A stretch of DNA of 64,000 nt from Oopsacas minuta (Eukaryota > Porifera > Hexactinellida > Lyssacinosida > Leucopsacidae), in contig JAKMXF010000313.1 in assembly GCA_024704765.1 (NCBI GenBank), forward strand, positions 279,450 to 343,449, written 5' to 3'. This document shows positions 10,907 to 21,802 of the stretch, one piece after another. The notes under the pieces are model-generated. The model searched no databases and had not been told where the DNA came from. It worked only from the letters and a program-made list of their open reading frames with translations. Position 1 is the stretch's first letter, and the number at the start of each line of letters is the position of its first letter. The translations under genes and the position numbers were made by a program.

Positions 10907-11448
10907 GATGATTGGGAACCCTCTGACAACGGTACTACATAATTCAGATTAATAAAATATTAGTACATCTCTCTGTCATCAGATATCATCCTCAAATAAA
11001 TGCTGTGGCCTGTTGGGTCTACATTCAACAAGCACTGTTGTAGAGCAGATTGTTGCGATTCACATGATATGTTCCAATCAAATCGGAGAGTTTTTATGAA
11101 TTTTGGGACATAGTTTAGTGACATTCTTTTTATATTTTTCTCAATATTATCTGACTAAGTCTCGCTACGTTCGCTCATTCCTCACACAATAATTTAATAG
11201 CTACATATAAGAGATAATATATACCCCGTGCCCGAAGTGCACCTCTTGACACGAGTGTTTGGAAGTTAACAATATGGTTACATTTTAAGTCCATTATTAC
11301 AAGCAAACGAATATTTAAGGAAACAACATCTCTATAGAATGTCCAGGGAATTTAGTTGAAAATGGTTGGTACTTGGTAAGATGCAATCATCTTGAAAGAT
11401 GCATGAGCTCACTATTGGTCTGTTGACGGGACCTTTATTATATATTAA

Positions 11449-12204
11449 TCTATATTATTAAATCTCAATTGTTGTTTGTTTGTTTGTCCGTTGTCAAGGA
11501 AAGGATCTACGGTATACAATTTTGAAAATGTCGCATAACTATGTATTTATCGTGTTTATCAAGGAAGAAAATATAATTCAATAAAACTGCACTAAATGTA
11601 TCGAACATGCTGAACCCGATTTTCACACTTTTGGATTAATCATATGTAAATTTAATGTTGTTTTTATGAATATAAAATAAACAAATTTCAAAATTGAGGT
11701 ACAATCATACTTTCAACGACTATACTGGGGTACTCGAGTATGCTGAGTCCGAATATGGTATTGTAAACAACATATTGTGAATACTAGTGTACTTTTAGGT
11801 ACATAAAGTAAACAAATTTCAAAATTGAGGTATAATCATACTTTCAAGGACTATACTGGGGTAATCGAGTATGCTGAGCCCGAATATGGTATTGTATACA
11901 ATATATTGTGAATATTTGTTTACTTTAGCTACATAAGTAAACAAATTTCAAAAATGTTGTATAATCATACTTTCAACGACTATACTTGGGGTAATCGAGT
12001 ATGCTGAGTCCGAATATGGTATTGTAAACAATATATTGTGAATATTTGTTTACTTTTAGGTACATAAAGTAAACAAATATTGAATATTGTAAACAACATC
12101 AATACTATTAAATCACAATTATTGTTGTCTGTTTGTTTGTCCGTTGAATACCTCGAGGCGTAATTCGGCGAGTTCATCGCGAAGCGACGAGCCAAAAGGC
12201 TCGT
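11449..12204 (+). repeat. Helitron-like dispersed repeat, copy 2
   Basis: It begins TCTATATTATTAAATCTCAA at 11449 with a TTTGTTTGTTTGTCCGTTG tract and ends near 12204 with GACGAGCCAAAAGGCTCGT, a perfect short hairpin. Asymmetric ends with a 3' hairpin and no inverted termini suggest a rolling-circle element, but the canonical CTRR 3' end is not seen, so the class is tentative. A second head copy at about 12108 suggests a shorter insertion nested at the 3' end. Confidence 0.45.
11680..12085. repeat. tandem repeat, about 131-bp unit, roughly three copies
   Basis: Blocks containing TACATAAAGTAAACAAAT, then ATACTTTCAACGACTATACT, GGTAATCGAGTATGCTGAG and ATTGTAAACAA recur about every 131 bp within the Helitron-like element. 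The same unit appears singly at 10380-10500, 21430-21640 and 48480-48900, so it is an internal part of the repeat family that was amplified here. Confidence 0.7.
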
Positions 12205-14136
12205 ATATTATTAAAATTGATAAAACTGTTAAAACAAAATTGTTGAAGCAAGTTTAATTGAGAAACGATGGAATAACATCCAGAGCTGTCAATACACATA
12301 CAATATAAGTATAGAACAGGTAGCAGATGTTAGAATATACAAGTATTTTTATTAAATTATTATAAATCTAATTAATGTTAACTTAATCATAATATTGAAA
12401 ACGCGCTCAATCAAGGTCGATGAATCGCTCCACATAGCTTCTGGGCGAGAGAAGATTGCATGGAGCGATATGTTGGATTTTGATCAACATCTGGACTGCG
12501 ATAGTTGCCCAACTCGCGATGTCCCTTCTTCTTCAGCTTGGTAACTAGATATACTTGAATTAGACTTCAATTTATATCAATCACGATATTGAATATTGGG
12601 CATATTGGAAGGTAATATAAGTACACCAATTTGAATTTGACGTTACACCTCTCGAAACTGAAAGCGGTTTTTGGCATTTTGGCGGGAATTTTACTCAAAA
12701 AGCGGGAGACTCAAAATACATATATGCTATCTTTTGAGTTTACCTTGAATAGAAGGATATACATCTTATAATATCAATTTATTACATCTAGGTCTACGTA
12801 TTAAATAAAGTTATAAAATGAGTTGGCTAATTATCTTGAATAAATTATAAGTAATGAGCAGAACAAAAATTAGTATCGTGAATATAGCTTACAAGAACCA
12901 CCCTTTGGAAAAACGGTTCTCTTATACTATTTTATACTAGCTAGAAGAAAGAAATATCCAGATATTTAAATCGATTTGGCCAACTAATTTTGAAATATTG
13001 CTTCGATTAAATTCCTTTGGCACATATCTTCGGCCTCTTTCTCTGAGCAATCCAAATTAACTTTGATGAATTTATAGTACGTGTGGCTACAGAGTTAAAA
13101 CTGTAAAACATTCAAATCTTTCCTTTTATCACGTATTGATTATTTAATACAGCTGTAACTCCGTAAACATATGTAATACAGGTTCGTTCTGGTTATTTTG
13201 GATAGCGTAGAGAAAGGTGCAAAAGAGACGCGCCAAAGGAATTTGATCAAAGCAATTTCGATATCGCAATGAATAATTGGCAAAAATGGCAAATTTCCAA
13301 ATTTGGTACTTATTCACATGAAAATTACACATTTCCATGATAACGATCAAACTGACATATACAGACAGACAATATTTGAGAATTAATAATAATATGATAT
13401 AGATTCTTACGTGATGAGAAATGGTTAAAAAATTATTAATAGGTAGAGGCGTAGTCAGGGGCATAGCTAGCTTTTCCCTTTTGGGATGTAGGATTTACCA
13501 GTATCCTCAAGAATTCAAGGGTTGCTACAGGAGTGGCTGATAATTTCCCTGGAGTTGCCAACTCCTAGCTACGCCTATGTAGGTTGTATAGGATAATCAC
13601 TATAATATTTATTTTTGTTTCATCCCTCACTTCTTTGGATGGATTGAGTTAATCGTTACTTTGTAAGAATTATCGATATGGAAATATACCTGTACTATTA
13701 GTTCTACAATTACAACACATGGATGATTTGTCCATGATTCCATCTTGAACCTTTACCAATTTGTATATTAATAGTAAAGTTCAGATTTGATCTGCTATAT
13801 TTAGTGTATTGCATAAGATTAATTTTGATCAAGTGACCAATTATCCATTTAATGTAATTTGCAATATGTGTGTTATGTAATATTAGATTAGACACTAATA
13901 TCCATTAAGAAATTAGCCGATGGAAATTATCGGGTAGTCAATAGTGGAGTACTCCACATATCACTATATTTAGAAGAAACAAATAAATCTGGTAAATTGT
14001 TGATAATGATGTGCAAGGCGTAACGCATACGTGTCATACAGTATGTACGTAATTTCAGGTACAACGTAATGTTCAAACTGTTTGCAATAGAAGAGACTAT
14101 TATAGAATGATTTAATTCCTTCCTCCTTTAATTAAA
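12205..14136. other. gene-free stretch with a possible short hAT-type MITE
   Basis: No gene is seen. At about 13446-13579 the ends AGGCGTAG and CTACGCCTATG resemble the termini of the hAT element at 36910-42474, suggesting a small internally deleted relative; no target duplication could be confirmed. A fragment of the Helitron-like head lies near 13350-13405. Confidence 0.3.
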
Positions 14137-14145
14137 TATAAATAG
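14137..14145 (+). promoter_or_regulatory. TATA box (TATAAATAG) of the acyltransferase gene
   Basis: A TATAAATAG sequence lies 60 bp before the ATG at 14197. The identical nonamer lies 54 bp before the NHL gene's ATG, which supports a core-promoter role. Confidence 0.5.
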
Positions 14146-14196
14146 TCATTCAATATATTAATTCATCAAAATACACTTCTTAACTATCTGTTCAGG

Positions 14197-15165
14197 ATGA
14201 AAGATGCTCTCCCAAACAAACATAAGGATAAAAAAGCTGAGGAATGGGCCTTGATACATTTCGGCAGGTTCCTCCTGTATGTCACGATAGTATGGTATGA
14301 ATTTACAGGCGCTATCCTACTGACTACGTTATTCATATACTTCAAATTTCATTATGCATTGTTAGCCCTGATTGCTATATTGCTGTTATACCGTATCAGA
14401 CTCCCTTTTGAGTATAACGGAGCCCTCTATCTAAAATGGATGCGAAAAAATTCCTGGTTACGTTTAGTTAACAACGCAGAGCCTTGGGAGACAATATTCA
14501 TGGAGAAATTAGATGCCACTGAGATGTACATGATCGTTGGCTATCCACACGGTATGTTACCGATTTCATGGTTGTTATTTTTATTCGACCTAGCGAAACA
14601 CAACATATTTCCCCGAGCATTTGTAGCTGACATTGTCATGCGTATACCAGGTTGTAGAGAGATAACGCTTCTATTGGGAGGAGTTAATGCGAGCTGGAAG
14701 AGCATTAAAAAAGCTTGTGAGCAAGGTCAGAGCATGTTCGTATTGCCTGGATCGATCACTGAAATGAAGTACAATGACAAAAAGGCTGATAAACATATAT
14801 ACGTCATCAAGAGAAAGGGTTTCTTAAAGGCTTCATTGCAGTACGGGTATACCATTGTGCCAGTAGTCGGAGTAGGTGTGACAGATCTATACTCAGCACT
14901 AATAATTCCCTCTGAATGGTTCAAGAGGCTGTTTGGAATATATCCCTTTGTGCCGTTTGGAGAATATGAGGTGTGTTTTCCTCGCACTGTCCCTATACAC
15001 AATATAATCGGTAAACCTATCAAAGTCGAAAAAAATGTCTTGTACACGGAAGATGACGTAACAAAGCTCTCAGACAAATATTATAGTGGACTACAAGATG
15101 CTTTAGATCATTACAACGCATTGTACTCCGACGACTACGAACTGAAAATAGTTACGGAATCTTAG
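14197..15165 (+). CDS. diacylglycerol acyltransferase 2 family (DGAT2/MOGAT-like) acyltransferase
   Basis: Predicted ER-membrane acyl-CoA acyltransferase of lipid synthesis. The 322-residue length fits the family. Two adjacent hydrophobic segments at about 26-68 match the DGAT2 membrane hairpin. Family blocks follow: GYPHG at the position of the usual HPHG, then LLGGVNASWKSIKKACEQGQS, a VLPGSITEM segment where DGAT2 has GGAAES, then IKRKGFLKASLQYG, IVPVVGVG and the C-terminal IIGKPIKVEKN. The first histidine of HPHG is replaced by tyrosine, although the second is kept. Acyltransferase family membership is confident; wax ester, mono- or diacylglycerol acceptor cannot be chosen. It is a single exon with the ATG 60 bp after a TATA box. 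Confidence 0.85.
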   Translation: MKDALPNKHKDKKAEEWALIHFGRFLLYVTIVWYEFTGAILLTTLFIYFKFHYALLALIAILLLYRIRLPFEYNGALYLKWMRKNSWLRLVNNAEPWETIFMEKLDATEMYMIVGYPHGMLPISWLLFLFDLAKHNIFPRAFVADIVMRIPGCREITLLLGGVNASWKSIKKACEQGQSMFVLPGSITEMKYNDKKADKHIYVIKRKGFLKASLQYGYTIVPVVGVGVTDLYSALIIPSEWFKRLFGIYPFVPFGEYEVCFPRTVPIHNIIGKPIKVEKNVLYTEDDVTKLSDKYYSGLQDALDHYNALYSDDYELKIVTES

Positions 15166-16948
15166 ATAGTGCATAGTCATTGTTCTCATAGACAACAACA
15201 GTAGACTTTGTATAATTAAGAGTATACTGTACTGGTAAATTTTCGTATTGTAATTAATTTCTTCGAGTGTAACATATTCTATTCAGTTACGTCGCCATGA
15301 GGGAACATAGGGGATAATGCCCCCTGAAGAAAATTAGATAATTAATTCGGATTTGAGATGAGGTAAACGTACTGGAAAAATTTTTCCCTAGCAAATTTTA
15401 CCATTGACCAATGAATGAGTAGCAAGTTCACAGTACACCGGGATTTAATTCAATACCTTAAATATTAATGTGCAATACAAGCAGCTTAGATATCCCCAAA
15501 CTTAGTTATAAGAACTAGAGGTGTACTGTTTGCACTGGCTCGTTATCTGATTTTACTCCATTATAACAAGCATATAGATTCTAGATACTGGATATGCCTG
15601 TAAATATTACTTCAGACTATCTCTCAAGGTTGATACTTGAGAGTAATATTATATATTTATGTTTGAATATTACAGACATAGAGGAAACAATTACTTAATT
15701 TCACTGTGTACTATGAGAGTGACATTGAATTTAGGACATTCTATAGGATAAAGCAATGCAGACGATCATGCAACAGTGTTGCAAGAAATAGAACAGGAAT
15801 GGCCAACTTATGCAAAATTATCCAATATGATTTTTGATTCAAATCAGTTTGCTAGTATGAAGTCTCTTTATTGCAGTGCTCGACAAATTAACATGTTTGG
15901 TGGCGATAATTAGATCCAACCACCAGCAGATCAACCAACAATATATAATAGCTACCTAAATGCTAAACTTGGTGGCTTAGTTGAACCGCCAAAACATTTA
16001 CGTTCTACAAGAGCTTGTAACCTCAGTTTTGAAATTTGAAACCATCTATAAATTTGATTTTGGCGAGCATTGCTTTATCGTAAGCTTTTTCATCTCTTTG
16101 GGGTTTCACAATAATCGATCCTAATCGTATAAGCATGTTAAATATAAGAACTAAATGTGAAGTACATTTTCATCAAATGTTGATCGGTAAATTTTCATCT
16201 TACATCGTACATATAGAAATTGTGTAGAATTTTAGGTTTACGCGCGTTCACTTCCAGCCAAGTGTATACATCGAGCATTTTGAAGTTATCAAAAACAGCC
16301 TCAGATTTGTAAAGAATGTGGGAGTTACATACATTTTTCCATCGTTTTATTCTAACAATCAGTTTTTCTTACTAAATTCCTGCAAATAAGTGTAGTAAGA
16401 AAATGCTTTCGAAAGTAATACATCTTTTGGTTGCAAATGCTGGTCAGACCAGCATTTGTCTGGTAACTTAAGGCGTAAGAATGGAATGCGTATACATTTG
16501 TCCTAGATCCTGCCTGCCAAGCTGCCATAATACTTTGGATCAAAGGGACTCTATAAGGCAGGTAATAATAAAGATGACTTCGATTGGTGGAGAGAGCTCG
16601 AAATAAGGAATTCAAAACACATTTTCGATTGAAGAGCATCAGAATAAGACCAAGTACACCCAATGTTCCTGGTATATTCCTGGCAAGTGGTAAGCTTCTG
16701 GGCCGCCTGAATTCCCGGGTGTCCGAGTGGGTTGTAACCCCCATAGCTCCAATGGTCCGTTGCCTGGGCCCACTAAACTTAAAAAAGAAGTATTCTGCAT
16801 ATGTCTGAAGCTAATGAAAATCATTATGCACACAATATAATTACTGAAATACAATTTTGGGAAAGGAAATATGGTAGAATTTAATGTATAAATCGAGAGA
16901 TTTATGTATTATGTATTCGTATCATGAGAAAACAAGTAAACAGAATAA
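15166..16948. other. gene-free stretch with a palindrome
   Basis: No coding region is recognised. A perfect palindrome lies at 16434-16444 / 16448-16458 (CAAATGCTGGT and its complement, 3-base spacer). The stretch 16500-16800 is locally GC-richer and probably an old repeat. Confidence 0.4.
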
Positions 16949-18112
16949 TTACGAAAGTAAGGAATGTATTTTCGATATATTATTCGTAAAATATTGCTGT
17001 GTGTTTAAACTGAATTTATTCTGTAAATTTTGCAATATTTCAGCCAAAGATTTAATTCTGTCCTCTATCCTAGTGTATCTGTATTTCACCTGATTAAAAT
17101 AATTCAAGAACAACTTCTCTTCATAAAGATTCCCTATTTTTTTGGTGAATTTCAGCAATGGATACTGATGTGAATTGAGAATGGTATAGAATGTCAGTCT
17201 TCCCGCATCGAAGTGGAATATTATACGTTTATCACTATGCGTATTTATGAATTCAGCAGCGAAAAGATCTGTTAATTTCATGGACAGCGCATGCAACTTG
17301 CAGTTTCCATCTCGATTTGAACCTAAGTGTTGGAAATCGAATGTTATTTTTTCAATGTATGATGCTATTAGTTGTCCTGGGTTACGAGATTGCTGTATAG
17401 AATGTACGATTTTCTCACCTAGTGTTTTAGCCTCAGATTTTGAGAGTTTACGTGTAGGATTTTGTAGTATAGTTTTATACACATTAAGTTGACGTGCAGA
17501 ACACTTTTCCGCTAATGTTGATTCCTTTGCTTGACGGTGCAGCTCTGAAATTCGCGGCTTTTGTAGTGAATCAATTTCCATCAAAGTTAATCTTGCGTAA
17601 ATTTTCAAATTATCAGGAACATGTTCCATTACATAATCAGGATTAGTCAAAACATTTCGAACTATATAAGGTAGATAAGGTTTGAATGGAAAACAATTAA
17701 ATAAAACTCTGTAGAAACTAGGAAGTCTGAAAAAATTCTTACTGAGATACCACTTGACATCGCGAATAATTTCACTCTTCTCTTTTCTCATAATTATCTC
17801 CAATGATTCATAAAAGTAATCTTTATATTCACATTTAGCAAAAGAGCGATCACCTTTTGATGAAAAAATCTTTCTAAACTCATCGAATAGTAAAACTTTT
17901 GAGTCCGCTTCCTCCAAGCCGAAATTTATAGAAAATGAATTGGAGAGGATAGTAAGCTTTACATTATGAGAAAATGCAAATGATTCGGCCTCGATTGAGC
18001 AAGCGAATCGTCCGATATTCTTTTTTATATGTCTTGTGAAATATAGACAGTATATGAAAAATAGTAGTAAAATGATTATTGGGGATAATAAAGTTACTAG
18101 CAAAAATAACAT
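16949..18112 (-). CDS. orphan membrane-anchored protein
   Basis: A 387-residue protein of unknown family. A strong hydrophobic segment at about 2-28 followed by RHIKK predicts a signal anchor or single membrane segment with the basic side next to it. The rest is soluble, lysine-rich and largely helical in character, with several cysteines and no recognised motif. The ATG start at 18112 puts the hydrophobic segment at the extreme N-terminus. Length and composition argue for a real gene. No homolog is recognised, so it may be lineage-specific. Confidence 0.6.
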   Translation of the reverse strand: MLFLLVTLLSPIIILLLFFIYCLYFTRHIKKNIGRFACSIEAESFAFSHNVKLTILSNSFSINFGLEEADSKVLLFDEFRKIFSSKGDRSFAKCEYKDYFYESLEIIMRKEKSEIIRDVKWYLSKNFFRLPSFYRVLFNCFPFKPYLPYIVRNVLTNPDYVMEHVPDNLKIYARLTLMEIDSLQKPRISELHRQAKESTLAEKCSARQLNVYKTILQNPTRKLSKSEAKTLGEKIVHSIQQSRNPGQLIASYIEKITFDFQHLGSNRDGNCKLHALSMKLTDLFAAEFINTHSDKRIIFHFDAGRLTFYTILNSHQYPLLKFTKKIGNLYEEKLFLNYFNQVKYRYTRIEDRIKSLAEILQNLQNKFSLNTQQYFTNNISKIHSLLS

Positions 18113-18484
18113 CTAGAGGAGATATAATAAATGAATGTATAACAAATAAAATACTAACCTAGGGTTCAAAAACTTGTGGTTCATTAGAATTAAGGCGCGT
18201 ACAGTATTCCAAAGCTTGACTTTTCACGCCTTCCAATCTATATTTAATACGAATCTAGCTCAGGAAGTTGGGCATAAATCTAATATATAGCTGAGCCACA
18301 GTATAATACAGTTTTTTGTAATACAAAATCCCCATACCTTCATCCGAAAAGGTGACTTTTATTGATCTGAAAAATGACTTTTCCTGACCAAGATACAAAA
18401 GCTAATACACAAAAACTGTACTATATTGTATAGCTGAGCTGTACATAAGTTATTCGATTCGTGGTTTGGGTGATTGTTGGTTGT

Positions 18485-18571
18485 CATATGATAAATGATA
18501 TTTTTACCATTTTATGACAAATAATTCTCATTGGGTAGAAATATGACTAAGATGCTTGAGCTGCACTCTCA
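18485..18571. repeat. end fragment of the AGTGCAGCTCA MITE family
   Basis: The fragment ends with TGAGCTGCACT, the terminus of the MITE copies at 25648-26087 and 32977-33481, and it shares the internal TAGAAATATGAC...GATGC block. It is a truncated copy just upstream of WDR70. A further remnant lies near 43975-44030. Confidence 0.55.
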
Positions 18572-18632
18572 GTCAGCTGGACATTTTCTCTTTTATAATT
18601 CAATTAATAGAATATCTAAGCAGATTCTGTAA

Positions 18633-20558
18633 ATGGAGCAGGCAAGCTGCAACACTGGTAGTAAAAGGGCCAGACAGTTTGACTTTGAGCAGATATTTCA
18701 GGAAGCTCATAAAACTGCGAGAGAGCGATCTCACTCTAACAAACAAGATTTATCAGATTATAACCTGAATGACAAACTTGAGGCTAATATTATAATTCCT
18801 GGAGAAGTTCTGGAAGATCCTGGATCCATGCAAGTAGATAATAGTCTTAGTACTGCAACCACTAGTGAAATATATGAACCCGAAAGGATCATTCCATTAG
18901 AAGATCCTACCACACCTATCGTTATACAATCAAAGTTAGAGAGACCTGATATTCAAATCGGACCTCCTATCCCCTCTAATTTCCTACCTCCTAATAGCAT
19001 TCTACCCTCACAAGAGTCTGGAGAGGACTCTACCAGTTCAGAGAGCGAAGAGGACCGTACAACTCAATCAGCCCCACCTGCTCTACAGCTCTGGTCACAG
19101 GGAGCTCATTCCAAACTCGTTTCTACTCTCTCATTCGACCCTTCTGGAACCAGACTTGTATCTGGTGGCTATGATTTCAATCTCGCTCTCTGGGATTTCA
19201 CGGAATCTCAAGCGAACAAAGGAGGGTCCCCTCACCCTTTTAGAAGTTCTGAACCTTGTGAGAGTCATGCGCTACTCTCCGTCGCGTTTAGTACCAGCGG
19301 AGATCGGATAATGGTATGTCCTGCCAGCGCAGAGGTGTTGGTACTTGACAGAGACGGGAAACAGCTGGCCACTTCCCCTAAGGGCGACCAATACTTGTCT
19401 GATATGGCAAAGACTAAAGGTCATGTTGCCTCCATGCGTGCAGGGGCATGGCACCCGCGTGATAAGAACGTGCTAGCCAGCTGCGGAGAAGACTGTACAA
19501 CCCGCGTGTGGGAGATTAAGAAAGATAAATTAGTTCAGACACAGGTACTGAAGGCTAGAGATTCTCACGGAAGAAAAACTGTTGTGAGCTCTCTCTGCTA
19601 CTCTATGGATGGGAAACATCTGGCTACTGGATGTAGAGATGGGAGTGTTCAGATTTGGGCCGGGAATAAATCCTGGAACAGCAGACCTAACCTCTGGAAT
19701 AATACAGCACATGAGAATGGTAGTGATTTGTGTAATCTATTATTCTGTACAGATTCTAATTACCTGTTCAGTCGCTCTGGAGATGGAAGTGTTAAAGGCT
19801 GGGATCTAAGAAAGTTCAAAGAACCAGTCTCTTCTAACTCGCTGCTCCCTTGTAGTTTGCAACACTCAGGGCTTTGTCTAAGTCCAGATGGACGGAAACT
19901 CGCTGTATCCATCAGTGGTAGCATCAGAGGAGACGGAGCTGTTGCTTTTCTAGACAGAGAGTCCCTTCAGGAGACAGAAAAGTTTAGTTTCCCAGAGGTG
20001 GAGGGGGTAGGTCCACTTATTTGGCAACCTCGTCTTAATCAGCTGGTGGGAGGCTGTTCTGGGGGCGGGGTCTGCTTCCTCTATGACGTCAATAAAAGTC
20101 AGAGAGGTGCTCTGTTCTTCCTAGGCGAGAAAAGCACTAAACAACCTAGACCTAAAGAAACATACGTGTCTGGAGGACTGGATAGCATGATTATCACACC
20201 CCACTCTCTGCCTCTTTTCAGAGAGAAACGCCCCTGGTCTCTCAAGAGGAAGCGTGAAAAGGAACGACAAGAGATATCAATTTCCAGAGCTCCGGAGAGA
20301 CCTGTCGGGAAGCAGGGGAAGGGGGGCAGACTAGCAGAGGGTGGGGGCTCTATTTCCTCATACGTTGTTAAGAATATGGCTCTAGAGAAGGTAGAGAGGG
20401 AAGTTGAAGATCCCAGAGCTGCTATCCTTAAATATGCTGATTCTGCGATGAATAATCCATACTTTGTAGCACCAGCCTACAAGCAAACACAGCCACATTC
20501 TCTATTCAAAGAATCTAATCAGTCGGAAGAGGGATCTGGCAAAGATACTGAAAGTTAA
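18633..20558 (+). CDS. WDR70: WD repeat protein WDR70 homolog
   Basis: WDR70 is a nuclear WD40 protein linked in other organisms to CRL4 ubiquitin ligase function and DNA-break repair. The protein has 641 residues, close to the human length. An acidic, disordered N-terminus (1-150) precedes a seven-bladed propeller (about 160-500): DPSGTRLVSGGYDFNLALWDF, then KGDQYLSDMAKTKGH, SWHP-like AWHP and NKSQRGA. The diagnostic WDR70 tail follows: YVSGGLDSMIITPHSLPLFRE, GKGGRLAEGGGSISSYVVKN and SPYW-like NPYFVAPAYKQTQP. These tail motifs separate it from other WD40 families such as WRAP53. It is intronless and starts at the ATG at 18633. Confidence 0.93.
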   Translation: MEQASCNTGSKRARQFDFEQIFQEAHKTARERSHSNKQDLSDYNLNDKLEANIIIPGEVLEDPGSMQVDNSLSTATTSEIYEPERIIPLEDPTTPIVIQSKLERPDIQIGPPIPSNFLPPNSILPSQESGEDSTSSESEEDRTTQSAPPALQLWSQGAHSKLVSTLSFDPSGTRLVSGGYDFNLALWDFTESQANKGGSPHPFRSSEPCESHALLSVAFSTSGDRIMVCPASAEVLVLDRDGKQLATSPKGDQYLSDMAKTKGHVASMRAGAWHPRDKNVLASCGEDCTTRVWEIKKDKLVQTQVLKARDSHGRKTVVSSLCYSMDGKHLATGCRDGSVQIWAGNKSWNSRPNLWNNTAHENGSDLCNLLFCTDSNYLFSRSGDGSVKGWDLRKFKEPVSSNSLLPCSLQHSGLCLSPDGRKLAVSISGSIRGDGAVAFLDRESLQETEKFSFPEVEGVGPLIWQPRLNQLVGGCSGGGVCFLYDVNKSQRGALFFLGEKSTKQPRPKETYVSGGLDSMIITPHSLPLFREKRPWSLKRKREKERQEISISRAPERPVGKQGKGGRLAEGGGSISSYVVKNMALEKVEREVEDPRAAILKYADSAMNNPYFVAPAYKQTQPHSLFKESNQSEEGSGKDTES

Positions 20559-20710
20559 AAGCGATAATATTCCTGAAAAATGTTTAATCATTTTCACTTT
20601 TGCTTTGTTGAGTACAAGAGTTTTGTTCTCTTTATTTAATATTTTTCTGGTCGATAAAGATTAATAGCCTTCATTACACAATATAAATGTCTAACCAGCA
20701 TTTACATACC

Positions 20711-21286
20711 CAGGACCGGATTAGCCTATAAGCCAAATAAGCCATGGCTTAGGGCCTCACGGCACTCACCAATTCAACGAAGAAATAGCTTGGCATAGCC
20801 AGTCTCAGTCCCCACACTGCATTTGTTGTTTGCTCGCAAAGTGTAGTCATTTTAAATGCGAACGCCACAAAAATCAATCTTAATTGAATGACAAGGCAGT
20901 CAATATGAAAACATCAAAACAACGTCTGTATCCACTATATTCAATTGTTAAGCTTCATTTCTGAGTTCCACTCAGCCTAGCAATGAATAAAGTTATCTTA
21001 TATATTAAAACTCAATAGTTTTTATTGTTTTTTTTAATTTCCCATTTGATTAGTTTGATTCAATTTTTAATGAAAATGGTATTTAGTATTATTTTCTAAA
21101 TTTATAATACATGATGCTTAATAAATGGTATTTGTCAGTTACATATAGACTTTCAGTTTATATTAAGCGAGGCCAGGGAGTGAGGGGTGAGCCTCTTTGA
21201 AATGCTTGCTATTCTGAGCAGGAATTATAGAGTGAGCCTCATAGTATACTTGGCTTAGGGCCCCATCGAGTGCTAATCCGGCCCTG
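20711..21286 (+). repeat. hAT-type MITE, copy 1 (576 bp)
   Basis: The termini are CAGGACCGGATTAGC and, inverted, GCTAATCCGGCCCTG. It is flanked by 8-bp duplications TACATACC/TACGTACC with one mismatch, as expected for hAT. It is non-coding. A near-identical copy lies in the opposite orientation at 34955-35527. Confidence 0.85.
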
Positions 21287-21389
21287 TACGTACCCTTTCA
21301 CAGCTTTCACCGAAGGAAATTTCACCAGTTTTTATACTGCAATTGTTTGATAAATTTCGTCAGCGAACAGCACTACATTACCCTAACTA

Positions 21390-21775
21390 TTATATTATAC
21401 GAGTACTCTTCCCTTGCTCGTGTTGCACGATTTGTTGTTAACAATATCTTCTAAGGAATCAGCGTACTCGATTACCCCATAATTAAACAAATTCTCTAGC
21501 CTCATTTTAAAACATCTTCGAAAATGTGTGAAAATATGAGTAATCATATGACAACAAATATTCATCATATGTTGTTCACAATATCATATTCGATCAGTAT
21601 ACTCGATTACCCTAAAGTAATTGTTTACCTTTCCTATATCGTCAACAGAAGGATATGTTATTCCCTAAATTATATACGCAGATCATCTTCCCCTATTATT
21701 ATAATACAAAGTGAACAAACTTACAAACAAACAAATACACACACACAATAATTGAGTTTTAATAAGATAGATTTT
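21390..21775. repeat. Helitron-like repeat fragment abutting JMJD4
   Basis: It contains the family's internal block (GTATACTCGATTACCC, TTGTTCACAATATCATATTC) and ends with an AAACAAACAAATACAC tract and AATTGAGTTTTAATAAGATAGAT, the inverted family head. It finishes less than 30 bp before the JMJD4 ATG, so the native upstream region has been displaced or this repeat supplies the leader. Confidence 0.5.
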
Positions 21776-21802
21776 GCTGGAATAGATTTACCATTAAGAC
21801 TG

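Noticed and set aside
18633..20558. First read as WRAP53/TCAB1, the telomerase WD40 protein
   Set aside because: The C-terminal motifs (IITPHSLPLFRE, GGSISSYVVKN, AYKQTQP) and KGDQYLSDMAKTKGH are specific to WDR70.
21752..21802. Upstream extension of JMJD4 from a TTG codon
   Set aside because: The extension is the tail of a dispersed repeat and contains no ATG; eukaryotic initiation at the ATG 21803 is simpler.
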